Assembly: GCA_964348755.1 (NCBI GenBank)
Contig: CAYGDW010000018.1
Coordinates: 1-42,676 of the forward strand
Direction of reading: 5' to 3'
DNA length: 42,676 nt
Source: UBA7960 sp964348755
Lineage (GTDB): Bacteria; Bacteroidota; Bacteroidia; Bacteroidales; UBA7960
The notes under the pieces are model-generated. The model worked only from the letters and a program-made list of their open reading frames with translations, searched no databases and had not been told where the DNA came from. Both the position numbers and the translations under genes were made by a program. Of the stretch, positions 33,821-42,676 are shown in pieces (positions within the stretch are counted from its first letter, which is position 1; every line of letters begins with the position of its first letter).

Positions 33821-35419
33821 TTATCTTTTTACATGGTCAATGCCAATACCGAAGGGTATTATTCCAGTTACAAAAAACTCCGGTTGGCTTGTGCCATCAA
33901 TTCTATAGCGCTTTACCCCCGATTGTGATCCATTGCCCACAATCTGACCCAGCGAGTTGATGTCGTTCTGATGCCTGAACGGGTAGTAAATAAACCCCCC
34001 TTCAGCATCGACCACAATAGAGGTTACGAAAGTGCGCTCTGTCTCGCCTCCCTGCATGGAGAAACCGGCAAGGTCGTCTATAAGTTGTATGCTCGACCCA
34101 TCCAAATTGCTGGAATAAAGGCCCGGGTTTTGGCCACCGCTTGCATTGTTTATTGCAAAGAAAATTTTTCCGTTAACAAGATCTACTTCAAAGGTTCTGA
34201 TTTTGAATGGAAAAAGGTTGTCGATGCGGGCTATATACTCCCCTGCAAGGGTAAACCTGTAAAGCCCCTGCCCAGAGCCATGCTTGCTGTACCAAATTTG
34301 GTTGTTTACAATGCGAACCGTGCCATCGGTCCAGCCAAATGTACTTGATACGTTAAGATTCTGGGCCATTACCGAGGGGACATTCCAAACGTAAGGCATC
34401 GGGTATTCGGCCATAACCTCCGAGAAGTGAATGCGGCGAACCCCCTGGAAACGGTCGAGCCAGTAAACAACACCGTTCTGATCGACAGTAGATACAAACG
34501 GATCGTCAATAAAGGTGTGCCCGAGCAGACTGGGTGCGGTTATGGTGTACCGGTTTCCCCCGCTCAGGTTGGTAGTAAAAATAAATCCATCGGGTGGCGT
34601 ACCTGCAGGTGCAAACCTGGTATGGTCGCCGGCCACCGAAATAATTAGCCGGTCTCTGAAAACGCTTACCGAAAGCGGATGAAGGCCTACATCAATGGGC
34701 AATTCCTCGGTAGGTGCTATGGCTCCGGTATAAAGCATTTTCTTATAAAGTCGCTGGTTTATGGCATTTGTTATGAACAGGGTTTTGGCAATCTCAGCCT
34801 GTACATTTACCTGAAGACTTGCCGAGAGGGTTTCTACACCATCGAAAATTTCAACATTTACCGTATATAGGCCCGGAGGGTTGAAACTGGTTTGTGGTCT
34901 GGCCAGAGTGGAGGTTTTGCCGTTTCCGAAATCCCAGAAGAAGGTTACCTTATCGGCTAAATGCGGATACTCAAAATACTCAAGCCAAAATGTTACCACA
35001 TCGTCATACACAATTCCGGTTGGCTGATGTCTGATTACCGGGTTTGGCTTTACAACCGTAAACTCAGTCACTGATTTTGTTTCTTTTCCATCGGCTGTAA
35101 TCGTAAGGGTGGCGGTGTATTGGCCAGGCCAGGGATAAAACACTCCTTCGGGCTGAATGGCCGTGGTGGTGCTATCCTGGGTTACCACCCCGTTTGCTAC
35201 TATTTGCCCACCCGGGAAACTCCAGTGATATGATTCGGCGTTTTTGGTTCTGTTGGTAAACCTTACGGTTGCAGGGGCCGACAAACTGTTGGCGTTCTCA
35301 ATCGTAAAATTTGTTATTAGCTCGCCCCATTCACGCTTTTCCTGCTTTTCGCAACTTATCAGAATTGCTGCCAAAAGCAGCCAAACGGGCAATATTCTTA
35401 AAATTTGCTTTGGGTTCAT
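33821..35419 (-). CDS. Surface lipoprotein with PKD domains and a beta-propeller
   Basis: This 532-residue protein has a lipoprotein signal with lipobox LISC (Cys23). Two PKD-like Ig folds follow (ESYHWSFPGG near residue 62, and TFFWDFGNGKTST near 163, the latter closed by PPGLYTVNVEIFDG). The remaining ~320 residues resemble a YWTD/NHL-type propeller (VYWLDRFQGVRRIHF, GKIFFAINNASGG, GGFIYYPFRHQ). It lies two genes after susD, where Bacteroidota loci usually encode surface glycan-binding lipoproteins, so a binding role is likely. No catalytic residues were recognised. Confidence 0.8.
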   Translation of the reverse strand: MNPKQILRILPVWLLLAAILISCEKQEKREWGELITNFTIENANSLSAPATVRFTNRTKNAESYHWSFPGGQIVANGVVTQDSTTTAIQPEGVFYPWPGQYTATLTITADGKETKSVTEFTVVKPNPVIRHQPTGIVYDDVVTFWLEYFEYPHLADKVTFFWDFGNGKTSTLARPQTSFNPPGLYTVNVEIFDGVETLSASLQVNVQAEIAKTLFITNAINQRLYKKMLYTGAIAPTEELPIDVGLHPLSVSVFRDRLIISVAGDHTRFAPAGTPPDGFIFTTNLSGGNRYTITAPSLLGHTFIDDPFVSTVDQNGVVYWLDRFQGVRRIHFSEVMAEYPMPYVWNVPSVMAQNLNVSSTFGWTDGTVRIVNNQIWYSKHGSGQGLYRFTLAGEYIARIDNLFPFKIRTFEVDLVNGKIFFAINNASGGQNPGLYSSNLDGSSIQLIDDLAGFSMQGGETERTFVTSIVVDAEGGFIYYPFRHQNDINSLGQIVGNGSQSGVKRYRIDGTSQPEFFVTGIIPFGIGIDHVKR

Positions 35420-35432
35420 GGTGTTTGGTATT

Positions 35433-36227
35433 TTACTTGATTATCTTGAAATTGCGCGAGGAGGTGGTGCTGGCATTGGTTTTTCCGATGGTGGCAACAG
35501 ACTCAATGGTCCCGCGGGTGTTGTCCTCTACTGTAGCTTCTTTCAATTGCTGTTTAAGCCTGGCACGGGTCAGGTTGGTGCGAACATAGTCGATGCCAAA
35601 CTGGGTGAGTTTGCCTGTAAAGGCGCCGGTTTGGGGATTAAACTCAAAACACGGTACCGGAGCCGCAGGGAATAGGCTTAGCACCATGGCACGGTTCATT
35701 TGAAGGCTCAAGGTGGCCAAAATGCTGTTGAAAGCCTCATTGCTCATTTGGTCAATAAGCAAGGCACCAGCCGATGTTAGCAGCGTAAAACCACTTCCGA
35801 CAAAAAACGGACAGATTACCACATAGGCATTTTCAATGGTTTGGTAGTGATCGTTGAGCGATTCGCCAGGCCTGGGAAAAGTTTCTATGAGGGTGCGCTC
35901 AATAAAAATGGTGTCAGTTAAATGACTGGCTGTCAGCTCAACCATCTGCCCGCTCACGCTTATATTCATTTTAACCGAAAAATTCTGAATTTTAAATCCT
36001 CGGTAAAAAAACGAAATGGTGGTAATGTCGTCGTGCTTCGACCAGCTAACGGTACGTAGCCTAAGGGTGTCGGATACTTTTGCATCGGGCATTTGGGCCA
36101 GCAGGTTAAAAGGTTTTAGCTGGTTAGTCAGAACGCCCTGTTTGGCAAGGGGTTCATTTTTTTCGCAAGAAGCAAAAAGAACTCCCGTTGCGGCAAGTAA
36201 TATGAAAAATTTATAGAACCTCTTCAT
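35433..36227 (-). CDS. Lipoprotein of unknown function
   Basis: This 264-residue protein has a lipoprotein signal (lipobox FASC, Cys21). The body alternates beta-strand-like segments (SFFYRGFKIQNFSVKMNISV) with helical ones (DQMSNEAFNSILATL, then NLTRARLKQQLKEA). I do not recognise a family. It lies 14 bp after susD and 13 bp before the PKD-propeller gene, the usual place of SusE/SusF-type accessory lipoproteins. A ligand-binding or SusCD-accessory role follows from position only. Confidence 0.7.
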   Translation of the reverse strand: MKRFYKFFILLAATGVLFASCEKNEPLAKQGVLTNQLKPFNLLAQMPDAKVSDTLRLRTVSWSKHDDITTISFFYRGFKIQNFSVKMNISVSGQMVELTASHLTDTIFIERTLIETFPRPGESLNDHYQTIENAYVVICPFFVGSGFTLLTSAGALLIDQMSNEAFNSILATLSLQMNRAMVLSLFPAAPVPCFEFNPQTGAFTGKLTQFGIDYVRTNLTRARLKQQLKEATVEDNTRGTIESVATIGKTNASTTSSRNFKIIK

Positions 36228-36241
36228 CTCGAAATGTTATT

Positions 36242-37723
36242 TTAATTCGACAGTGTTGAATTGGCTGCCCACCAGAATGGGGTTACCACCCAGTTTACCT
36301 CTCTTGCACCAAGGCGGGCAATTTCTTTGGGGTTGTAAATGTATTCTGTCTGGGGGTCATAAGGCAGACGCTGAATCCATTTTCCATTATATTCAGGCAA
36401 TGCCCTTTCGGGATATCGCAGGCCCGGGAAGGCATGCGTGGAGTATTTATAGCGGCGCATATCCGACCAAACTTCTGGCTGCAAGTAAAGGGCAATGTAT
36501 TTTTGCATCATTATGTCAGATATTTTCAGGGCCTGTGCACTTTGTGCAACGGCCGGAGAGTTACGATAGGCTTCAAAATGTTCTCCAACGCCCAGCCGGT
36601 TAAAGTTTCGCTGTATTCCATTCAGGTAAGCCTGAAATGCTCTTTCTTTGTTTGGCAAATAAAATGCGGCCTCGGCCTCAATAAAAAACAACTCTTCGTC
36701 GGTTAAAAATACTATGGGAGAGTTGTCCCTGGTCCAGTATCCATTATATAGCAAGGCAAAATCGTTAATGCTTAAGGCTCCGATTCCGGTACTTGCTGGC
36801 ACTGAAAAATAGTTGCCATTCCTTCCCGGGGTGGTTAACTTAAAAAGTCTTGGGTCGTTTTGGCCCGATAGCGTCATTGCGCTCATAAAGAAAGTGGTGT
36901 GTACCGAACTGTTGAGCATATTCCTAATGTCGGCAAAGTCCCATTGGGGGCTTGGTCTTGAAGGGCCCCAAAGATTAATTTCCCAGGGGTTAGCCGGGTT
37001 GTCGGGATAAGCATAAAGGGGTTCTGCCCAATGAGGTCTTGCCATGCTTACAGCATCGAGAACAGCCTGGTACCCTCCCTGAAAATTGGCCGACCGTAGC
37101 AGCATACGGGCCCTCAAGGCATAAGCAAAGGCTCTCCAACGGTTAACATTGCCACCAAAAATATGATCTTCGGCGGGTGTCATTGCACGGTCGCTTGCCT
37201 GCGACAATTCCAGGGCTCTTATGCCTAAGTCAAGCCAGCGGGCCACTTCGGCATAAACCACTTCCTGGGTGTCGTAGGTGGGGTTATAAATGCCGGTAAA
37301 TGCCTGTAAAACCGGCATATCGCCAAAAATGTCGGTGGCCGACAGATTCGATAAAGCCATCATTATTTTTCCAACCCCAATGTAGTTCTGAGAGCCTTCT
37401 GACCGGGCAAACTCAATCATTTTGTTTGCGTTTCCGGCTACATCGAAATAGTGACGCCGCCACGGATTAATGCGAAGTACCATGCGGTAATCCCAACGGT
37501 CTTTTACCGCATTTGTGCCAAATTCAGTAGTTATATACTGGGTTATATAGGCTGTGGTTTCGCCATGCGAGTAGTGGGCATAGGCCATATTGCCCAGCAC
37601 GGCGGGGAGCATAAAATTAGGAGTAGTCTTTTCATCGTTGTCAAGCGAAGTGTTTACATCCAGAAAATCGTCGCATCCCCAGAAGAAAAAGGATATGGCT
37701 ATCAGGAAAAAATATCTCTTCAT
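36242..37723 (-). CDS. SusD/RagB-family outer-membrane nutrient-binding lipoprotein
   Basis: This 493-residue protein has a lipoprotein signal (lipobox FWGC, Cys17) followed directly by the typical DDFLDVNTS. The helical TPR-like SusD fold is indicated by NPWRRHYFDVAGNANKMIEFA, ALSNLSATDIFGDMPV, RWRAFAYALRARMLLRSANF and DEELFFIEAEAAF, best matching the SusD-like 2 subgroup. SusD acts as a lid on its SusC partner and captures the ligand. It begins 5 bp after susC. The subgroup alone does not reveal the ligand. Confidence 0.95.
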   Translation of the reverse strand: MKRYFFLIAISFFFWGCDDFLDVNTSLDNDEKTTPNFMLPAVLGNMAYAHYSHGETTAYITQYITTEFGTNAVKDRWDYRMVLRINPWRRHYFDVAGNANKMIEFARSEGSQNYIGVGKIMMALSNLSATDIFGDMPVLQAFTGIYNPTYDTQEVVYAEVARWLDLGIRALELSQASDRAMTPAEDHIFGGNVNRWRAFAYALRARMLLRSANFQGGYQAVLDAVSMARPHWAEPLYAYPDNPANPWEINLWGPSRPSPQWDFADIRNMLNSSVHTTFFMSAMTLSGQNDPRLFKLTTPGRNGNYFSVPASTGIGALSINDFALLYNGYWTRDNSPIVFLTDEELFFIEAEAAFYLPNKERAFQAYLNGIQRNFNRLGVGEHFEAYRNSPAVAQSAQALKISDIMMQKYIALYLQPEVWSDMRRYKYSTHAFPGLRYPERALPEYNGKWIQRLPYDPQTEYIYNPKEIARLGAREVNWVVTPFWWAANSTLSN

Positions 37724-37728
37724 GGTGG

Positions 37729-40700
37729 TTAAAATTTAAGGTTTATACCAAAAGTTAAAGCTTGGCGCAGCGGAACCTGGAAATAATCTACTCCCATAGT
37801 GCCTGCGCCACTTCCTCCGCCCCCGGGGCCGGCGTTATTCACTTCAGGATCGCCCCCTGAGTAATTGGTAAAAAGAAAAGCATTTTGCAGGGTTACATTT
37901 AGGCTTGCCTCCTTAATCCCTACCCTGCCTATAAGGGCCTTTGGCAAGTGGTAAGTCAGGCCTGCATTGCGCAACCGGATCCAGTAAACCTCCTCTACAA
38001 AATTGGTCCCGGCCAGTATATAAAAGTTGTTGAAAAAGGTTTGGTCAAGGGTGATAGGTGTTGTATTCTGGGAATAGGTTCCATCCGGAAGTTTTACAAC
38101 CCCGTCAAAAACAAATTCCTGGTTGCGATAATTTTCAACCATTTTGTGTATCCCGGTCGAAATCAGAAACTGGCTCGAAGCATTAAGCAGCTGGGCACCA
38201 TAAGCCCCATCAATTAAAAAGGAGAACTCCAGGTTCTTGTACCTGAAATTGTTGTTTAAACCATAATAAAGTTTTGGTTCTCGGTTTCCAATATATCTCC
38301 TTTGGTTGTCAATAAGGGGATACCCGGCCTGGTTTACAATCACCTTTCCCTGTTCGTTTCGCAGGTAATCGGTGCCAACAATTCCAAAAAGTGGTTGGCC
38401 GAGCCAGGAGCTGGCAATGGCCTGCGAGGATACTTGCCCGAAAGTAACCGGAAACTCTACCAGGTCGCCAAAGAGTTTGGTCAGTCTTGAGCGGTTTCCG
38501 AAACCATTAATGGTAACATCCCAGTTAAAAGTTTCATTGCTTATTATTCTGCTGTTTATCAGAAGTTCTATTCCTTTGTTTTCAACCGAACCTGAGTTGA
38601 CCGTCTGAAGTATTGCTCCGGTAACTGGGGTAACCCGTGGCTGAATAATCTGGTCGTTAGACACCCTGTTGTAATAAGTCAGGTCGATGGTAAAAAGGCC
38701 ATTCCAAAGCCTGATGTCGGTGCCTATTTCAAATTCTTCGGTAATTTCTGGTTTTAGCATTGGGTTTCCGGCAAAAGCCCCATTTTTCCATCCGCTACCA
38801 ATGCCAAAAAACTGTTCAAGGGTTTGGGTGAGTCTGTGGGGTGGGGCGTCCTTTCCTACTTTTGCAAGGCTTGCTCTAATTTTGCCAAATGAGAAAATAC
38901 GTGCAGCCTGCCCATCGAGAAACTCGCTGAAGATAAATGCTGCGCTGTATGAAGGATAAAAGAATGAGCGGTTTTGCACGGGAAGGGTCGAAGACCAGTC
39001 GTTGCGCCCAGTAACACTAAGAATAAGGAAGCGCCCGTAATCGATTGTCAGGTCGCCAAAAACTCCTAAAACGCGCCTTTGGGATGTTGCCTGGTTGTTT
39101 CGAACAACGCGCAGGTTGTTTATCGAGTGGAGGGTGGGGTTTCGGAATAGCTCTCCTTCAACCGTGGTGTTTCGTGCAAAGTCGGCCTGAATGTTTTGCC
39201 CAACCAATGCCGTAACACGCCATTTGCTGGTAAAATCATAATCGGCGATTGCCAGCAGGGTGGAAGTGATTTTTTCGCTCTCGCGGTTAAATTCGCTGAT
39301 GGCTCCTTCAAATGCAGTACCCGTCGATCCGGGCTCGCTAACGGCCTTGAAATGCTGCTGAAAATAATCGCGCCCGGCAGTATAATTGAAAGTGAGCCAG
39401 TCTAAAGCATTGTAAGTGAGATTTATGGAGTTAATGTTCCGACTTACATTGTCGTTTCTTACCTGATGAAACGCACTCCACATGGGATTATCAGGGGCGT
39501 CGGCAAGGTTGCCACTGGTTGGAATCCAAACATTGCGCTCCGATCCGTCGGAATTCAGGTAATTAACCATATTATCCCATACAGGCCATCGATAAAGGTT
39601 CATTAGCCACCCTCCGCTTGCACTGTAAATGCCAAGCCGGTTGTTAGTTTTCATTATGTTGGAGGAGGCGGTTAAGGAAATGCGGTCATTTACTTTAATT
39701 GTGCCCGAGAGCAAGGCCGAGTTTCTTCCGAAAAAGGTGTTGGGAACAATGCCTTCATCGCCCAGGCTCGACAGCGACATATAATAGGTAAGGTTGGAGG
39801 TGCCGCCGCTCACATTGGCATCTATTTTGTTTGACAGGCCGGGTTGAAAAAAATTTCCGATGTTGTCATGTACCGGATCGCTTCGTCTAAGTGGAGGGCC
39901 CCAGTGAGAAAATGTTCTTGGATTGAAAATACCAGCACCCCCGGTAGTATAAAACCGCTGTGTTTCATGCAGCCACCCCACCTGCGAGAGCGTTGCGGAA
40001 GTGGAAAGGCCAACCGAAACGGCACCCTCCTTGCCACGTCGGGTGGTAATAATAATAGCACCATTGGCGGCATCAATGCCATACAAGGCTGCAGCAGCTG
40101 CGCCCTTTAATACCGAAATAGACTCAATATCGCTTGGGTTTATGTCGACCGCGCGGTTGGTGGTTCCCCTTACAGAAGAGTTTGAAATTGGAATACCATC
40201 TATTACAAACAAGGGTTGGTTGTCTCCATCCACTGAAGTAGCGCCGCGCAGAATAATCTCAGATGCAGCCCCCGGAGCACCTCCCATTGAAGTAATCTGA
40301 ACCCCGGAAACCCTCCCTTGCAGAGCATTTACCAGGTTCTCCTGCCGTGAAGAGGCAATGGCCTGCGAGCCTACTTCCTGCACATTGTAAGTGAGGGTTC
40401 GCACCTCGCGCTCAATGCCTAAGGCCGTAACCACTACCTGCTGCAGGGTGGTGGCCGCCTCCCGTAGCGACGCATTTATTACCGTTCGGTCGCCTACTGG
40501 GGTTTCCCAAGGGTCCATGCCTACAAAGCGAAACACCAACACATCGGCAGGTGAGGCATTGATGCGGTACCTGCCTTCCAAATCGGTGGTGGTGCCAGTG
40601 GTCGTACCTTTGATAAGTACCGTAACCCCAATCAGTGGTGTGCCATCATGGGCATAGGTTACTGTGCCGGTAACCTGCCTGGTCTGGCCTGCCAGCTTAA

Positions 40701-40746
40701 GGGTTATGAAGATCAAAAGGCCTAAAAAAACAAAGATCTTCTTCAT
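37729..40746 (-). CDS. SusC/RagA-family TonB-linked outer-membrane transporter
   Basis: This 1005-residue protein (ATG 40746, MKKIFVFLGLLIFITLKLAG signal; the frame upstream to 40824 overlaps the murQ end region and is ignored) has an N-terminal carboxypeptidase-regulatory-like domain (GTVTYAHDGTPLIGVTVLIK), a TonB-box/plug region (QQVVVTALGIERE, then LVNALQGRVSGVQI) and a 22-stranded-barrel-sized C-terminal part. It should import the ligand bound by the adjacent SusD with energy from TonB. The gap after murQ is only 55 bp with no clear promoter, so it may be transcribed with the kinase and murQ. Confidence 0.96.
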   Translation of the reverse strand: MKKIFVFLGLLIFITLKLAGQTRQVTGTVTYAHDGTPLIGVTVLIKGTTTGTTTDLEGRYRINASPADVLVFRFVGMDPWETPVGDRTVINASLREAATTLQQVVVTALGIEREVRTLTYNVQEVGSQAIASSRQENLVNALQGRVSGVQITSMGGAPGAASEIILRGATSVDGDNQPLFVIDGIPISNSSVRGTTNRAVDINPSDIESISVLKGAAAAALYGIDAANGAIIITTRRGKEGAVSVGLSTSATLSQVGWLHETQRFYTTGGAGIFNPRTFSHWGPPLRRSDPVHDNIGNFFQPGLSNKIDANVSGGTSNLTYYMSLSSLGDEGIVPNTFFGRNSALLSGTIKVNDRISLTASSNIMKTNNRLGIYSASGGWLMNLYRWPVWDNMVNYLNSDGSERNVWIPTSGNLADAPDNPMWSAFHQVRNDNVSRNINSINLTYNALDWLTFNYTAGRDYFQQHFKAVSEPGSTGTAFEGAISEFNRESEKITSTLLAIADYDFTSKWRVTALVGQNIQADFARNTTVEGELFRNPTLHSINNLRVVRNNQATSQRRVLGVFGDLTIDYGRFLILSVTGRNDWSSTLPVQNRSFFYPSYSAAFIFSEFLDGQAARIFSFGKIRASLAKVGKDAPPHRLTQTLEQFFGIGSGWKNGAFAGNPMLKPEITEEFEIGTDIRLWNGLFTIDLTYYNRVSNDQIIQPRVTPVTGAILQTVNSGSVENKGIELLINSRIISNETFNWDVTINGFGNRSRLTKLFGDLVEFPVTFGQVSSQAIASSWLGQPLFGIVGTDYLRNEQGKVIVNQAGYPLIDNQRRYIGNREPKLYYGLNNNFRYKNLEFSFLIDGAYGAQLLNASSQFLISTGIHKMVENYRNQEFVFDGVVKLPDGTYSQNTTPITLDQTFFNNFYILAGTNFVEEVYWIRLRNAGLTYHLPKALIGRVGIKEASLNVTLQNAFLFTNYSGGDPEVNNAGPGGGGSGAGTMGVDYFQVPLRQALTFGINLKF

Positions 40747-40801
40747 AATTAATTGTTTTTTGTTTGGGTTTGCTTTTTGGTGGGTAATTCTTAAAATTCC
40801 G

Positions 40802-41650
40802 TTATTTTTCAAAAGTTCGTTCAAATGCCTCCAATGCAGCTTTTACTGAGCCGTGCTCTAAAAGCAGGGCTCTGGCCTTTGGGGCTTTCAGGCCCAGCTC
40901 TTCCATCAGCATTCGCGTACCCCGCTCAATCAGTTTTTGGTTGGTCAGTTGCATGTTTACCATCTTGTTGCCTTTTACCCGCCCAAGCTTAATCATAATG
41001 GTGGTAGTAATCATGTTCAGAATCATTTTCTGGGCTGTGCCAGCTTTTAATCTGGTGCTACCTGTTACAATTTCGGGCCCCACAATGGCTTCAATAGGAT
41101 ATTCTGCTTCCCGGGCAACCTTCGAGTTGGGGTTGCACGTAATGCACCCGGTAAGTATGCCGTGCTCCCGGGCTTTTCTTATTCCACCCACCACATAAGG
41201 CGTTGAACCAGAGGCTGCAATGCCTATTACAGTGTCAAGGGTATTGATGCTGCGCTCTTTCAGCTCCTCCCATGCCTTTTCCGGGTCATCTTCGGCCGCC
41301 TCAACCGCTTTGCGCAATGCCTTGTCGCCTCCGGCAATCAAGCCAATTACCAGACCCTCAGGGGCTCCAAAGGTGGGCGGCAACTCTGAGGCATCAAGAA
41401 CACCCAAACGGCCGCTGGTGCCTGCTCCAAGATAAAAAATACGACCACCCCTGCACATGCGGTCTATAATCTTACATGTAAGGGCCTCAATCTGAGGAAG
41501 GGCCTTGCGAACTGCAAGATGCACCTTGGCATCCTCCCGATTAATGGATTTAATCAATTGATTTACTGTCATCTTTTCAAGATTTTCAAATTGAGAAGGC
41601 GACTCGGTTATGCTTAACTCAAACTTTTCCTTTTCAACACTACCCGACAT
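40802..41650 (-). CDS. murQ: N-acetylmuramic acid 6-phosphate etherase
   Basis: This 282-residue SIS-domain enzyme removes D-lactate from MurNAc-6-phosphate to give GlcNAc-6-phosphate. Motifs are ITESPSQFENLEKMTVNQLI at the N-terminus, FYLGAGTSGRLGVLDASELPPTFG (about residues 68-91), IAASGSTPYVVGGI and EIVTGSTRLKAGTAQKMILN. I chose the ATG at 41650 (MSGSVEKEKFEL), because the longer frame to 41740 overlaps the upstream kinase gene. It lies 14 bp after that kinase gene. MurQ is a marker of cell-wall sugar catabolism. Confidence 0.96.
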   Translation of the reverse strand: MSGSVEKEKFELSITESPSQFENLEKMTVNQLIKSINREDAKVHLAVRKALPQIEALTCKIIDRMCRGGRIFYLGAGTSGRLGVLDASELPPTFGAPEGLVIGLIAGGDKALRKAVEAAEDDPEKAWEELKERSINTLDTVIGIAASGSTPYVVGGIRKAREHGILTGCITCNPNSKVAREAEYPIEAIVGPEIVTGSTRLKAGTAQKMILNMITTTIMIKLGRVKGNKMVNMQLTNQKLIERGTRMLMEELGLKAPKARALLLEHGSVKAALEAFERTFEK

Positions 41651-41664
41651 AATCCGATTTTTTT

Positions 41665-42507
41665 TTAATTGTAATACCTGTGAAACTCTACAAGACCCGG
41701 CATCGGATCCTGAATTATTTTGCCGGTTACAAAACCACATTCACCGGCCGCCTCCTTCAACACCCCTGAAAAATGCCAGGCGATGCTCCCGGCAAAATGA
41801 ACCGGAAGGTTTTGAGCCCGGGGGTATTGCCTTATGTTGCGATTAAAAAATTCAAGAAATGAAGTTTTAACCAGCCGGTAAACCGGCTCTTCGTTTATAT
41901 ACCTTGATAGAAACGGAGTAAAAGAAGCAAGATAGCGGTTTGGGAAAGGCTTCCGATAAACCCGCTCCATTATTTCTATCGAGGTTTGGCCAAACATTTC
42001 CAGAAACCTTGCCTGAAGATAATCGGGCATTTGGTTTTTGAGCAGGTCGGAAACCAGTTTGCGCCCTAACACGGCACCACTGCCCTCATCGCCCAATATA
42101 AACCCCAGCGGTGAAACCTGCTGGCGAATAACCCTGCCATCATAATAACATGAATTTGACCCGGTTCCCAAAATGGCTGCAATGCCTTCGGTGTGCCCGC
42201 AAAGCGCCCTCGATGCTGCCAGGAGGTCGCTTTCAACCTCCACCGCCTGAATTTCAAAATACGACTGCAAAACAGATGAAAGAACAGCTTTTTTTTCAGG
42301 ATTGGCACAGCCTGCACCGTAAAAGTAAATCCCCTTTAACCCTTGGCGCCCTAAAGTAAACTCGCCCCTAAGGGTAGAAAGAATATCGTCGGCCGACTGG
42401 AAAAAAGGATTGATACCTGCTGTCTGGCAGGTCTTCTCATGGCTTTTGCGCTTTGATAGCACAAACCAGGTGGTTTTTGTTGATCCGCTGTCAGCAATCA
42501 ATATCAT
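41665..42507 (-). CDS. BadF/BadG-type sugar kinase, probable MurNAc or GlcNAc kinase (MurK-like)
   Basis: This 280-residue ASKHA-fold kinase has the phosphate-1 loop MILIADSGSTKTTWFVLS (residues 1-18), phosphate-2 motif AAILGTGSNSCYYDG (about 112-126) and GDEGSGAVLGRKL (about 139-151). These are typical of N-acetylglucosamine kinase-like proteins of the BadF/BadG/BcrA/BcrD family. Tannerella forsythia MurK, a MurNAc kinase, belongs to the same group and is also encoded beside murQ. That pairing supports MurNAc as substrate here, but GlcNAc cannot be excluded. It is the first gene of the minus-strand locus. Confidence 0.88.
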   Translation of the reverse strand: MILIADSGSTKTTWFVLSKRKSHEKTCQTAGINPFFQSADDILSTLRGEFTLGRQGLKGIYFYGAGCANPEKKAVLSSVLQSYFEIQAVEVESDLLAASRALCGHTEGIAAILGTGSNSCYYDGRVIRQQVSPLGFILGDEGSGAVLGRKLVSDLLKNQMPDYLQARFLEMFGQTSIEIMERVYRKPFPNRYLASFTPFLSRYINEEPVYRLVKTSFLEFFNRNIRQYPRAQNLPVHFAGSIAWHFSGVLKEAAGECGFVTGKIIQDPMPGLVEFHRYYN

Positions 42508-42644
42508 GAGCGCCTTTCTTTTTTATGGCGAAGAAGGGGTAGAGAAAAGGGAGCCACAACGCTTAACTTTTTAAACAATTCCCCGAACCAAAATAAACAA
42601 CTCTTAGCCCGTTGACAAATACAAAATTTGCTAATGCCTAATTG

Positions 42645-42652
42645 CAAATGTA
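42645..42652 (-). promoter_or_regulatory. Possible -7 element upstream of the kinase-murQ-susCD locus
   Basis: The minus strand reads TACATTTG (TAnnTTTG match) about 138 bp upstream of the kinase start. The -33 region would lie at or beyond the window edge and cannot be checked fully. The 169-bp gap 42508-42676 holds no gene. Confidence 0.33.
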
Positions 42653-42676
42653 AAAATAAAACCCAAACATTAATAA

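Noticed and set aside
40747..40824. N-terminal extension of SusC
   Set aside because: It would precede a perfect signal peptide and overlap the end of murQ.

Overview
The window looks like chromosome from a member of the Bacteroidota, probably a free-living or environmental Bacteroidales/Marinilabiliales-type organism (inferred). The evidence is a SusC/SusD pair, three proteins with C-terminal type IX secretion (T9SS) sorting domains, a UpxY-type antiterminator, a Bacteroidota-style Wza/Wzc pair, TAnnTTTG-type -7 promoter elements and the general absence of Shine-Dalgarno sequences. I saw no rRNA, tRNA, CRISPR array, prophage or insertion sequence.

Positions 1-5660 are an exopolysaccharide export module on the minus strand (wza-like, wzc-like tyrosine kinase, upxY-like antiterminator). 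No sugar-transferase genes follow it inside the window. It is bracketed by two ~136-bp composite REP-type elements in opposite orientation (363-499 and 5399-5533). Each has REP-like ends around a central hairpin, and each lies beside a broken gene: a four-helix-bundle protein gene with an in-frame stop (1-207) and a 30-codon remnant cut at the element boundary (5345-5437).

Positions 5595-7245 hold an ECF sigma factor with a probable autoregulated ECF promoter, followed by a membrane anti-sigma-like protein. Positions 7367-24192 are mostly housekeeping. The minus strand carries an LpxL-type acyltransferase, hflX, a small membrane protein, trpS, recJ, atpC/atpD, frr, pyrH, and the ribosomal cluster rplM-rpsI-rpsB-tsf. 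The plus strand carries a tight three-gene set (a riboflavin-kinase-only RibF, an AI-2E family membrane protein and a radical SAM/SPASM protein), then a DUF4105 protein and a VOC dioxygenase-like protein.

Positions 24240-42507 are the most interesting part: ten consecutive minus-strand genes with mostly short gaps. In transcription order they are a MurNAc/GlcNAc kinase, MurQ, SusC, SusD, an unknown lipoprotein, a PKD/beta-propeller lipoprotein, a glycosyl-hydrolase-like GHL10 protein, a TolB-like propeller protein, a large T9SS N-acetylmuramoyl-L-alanine amidase and a T9SS multi-module protein. I read this as a peptidoglycan-scavenging polysaccharide utilisation locus. Secreted amidase and GHL10 protein would act on muropeptides or glycan strands, SusCD and the lipoproteins would capture the products, and the kinase plus MurQ would turn MurNAc into GlcNAc-6-phosphate and D-lactate. 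The individual family calls are strong; the joint function is inference. A terminator-like stem-loop at 33766-33812 may set expression differently on either side of the GHL10 start.
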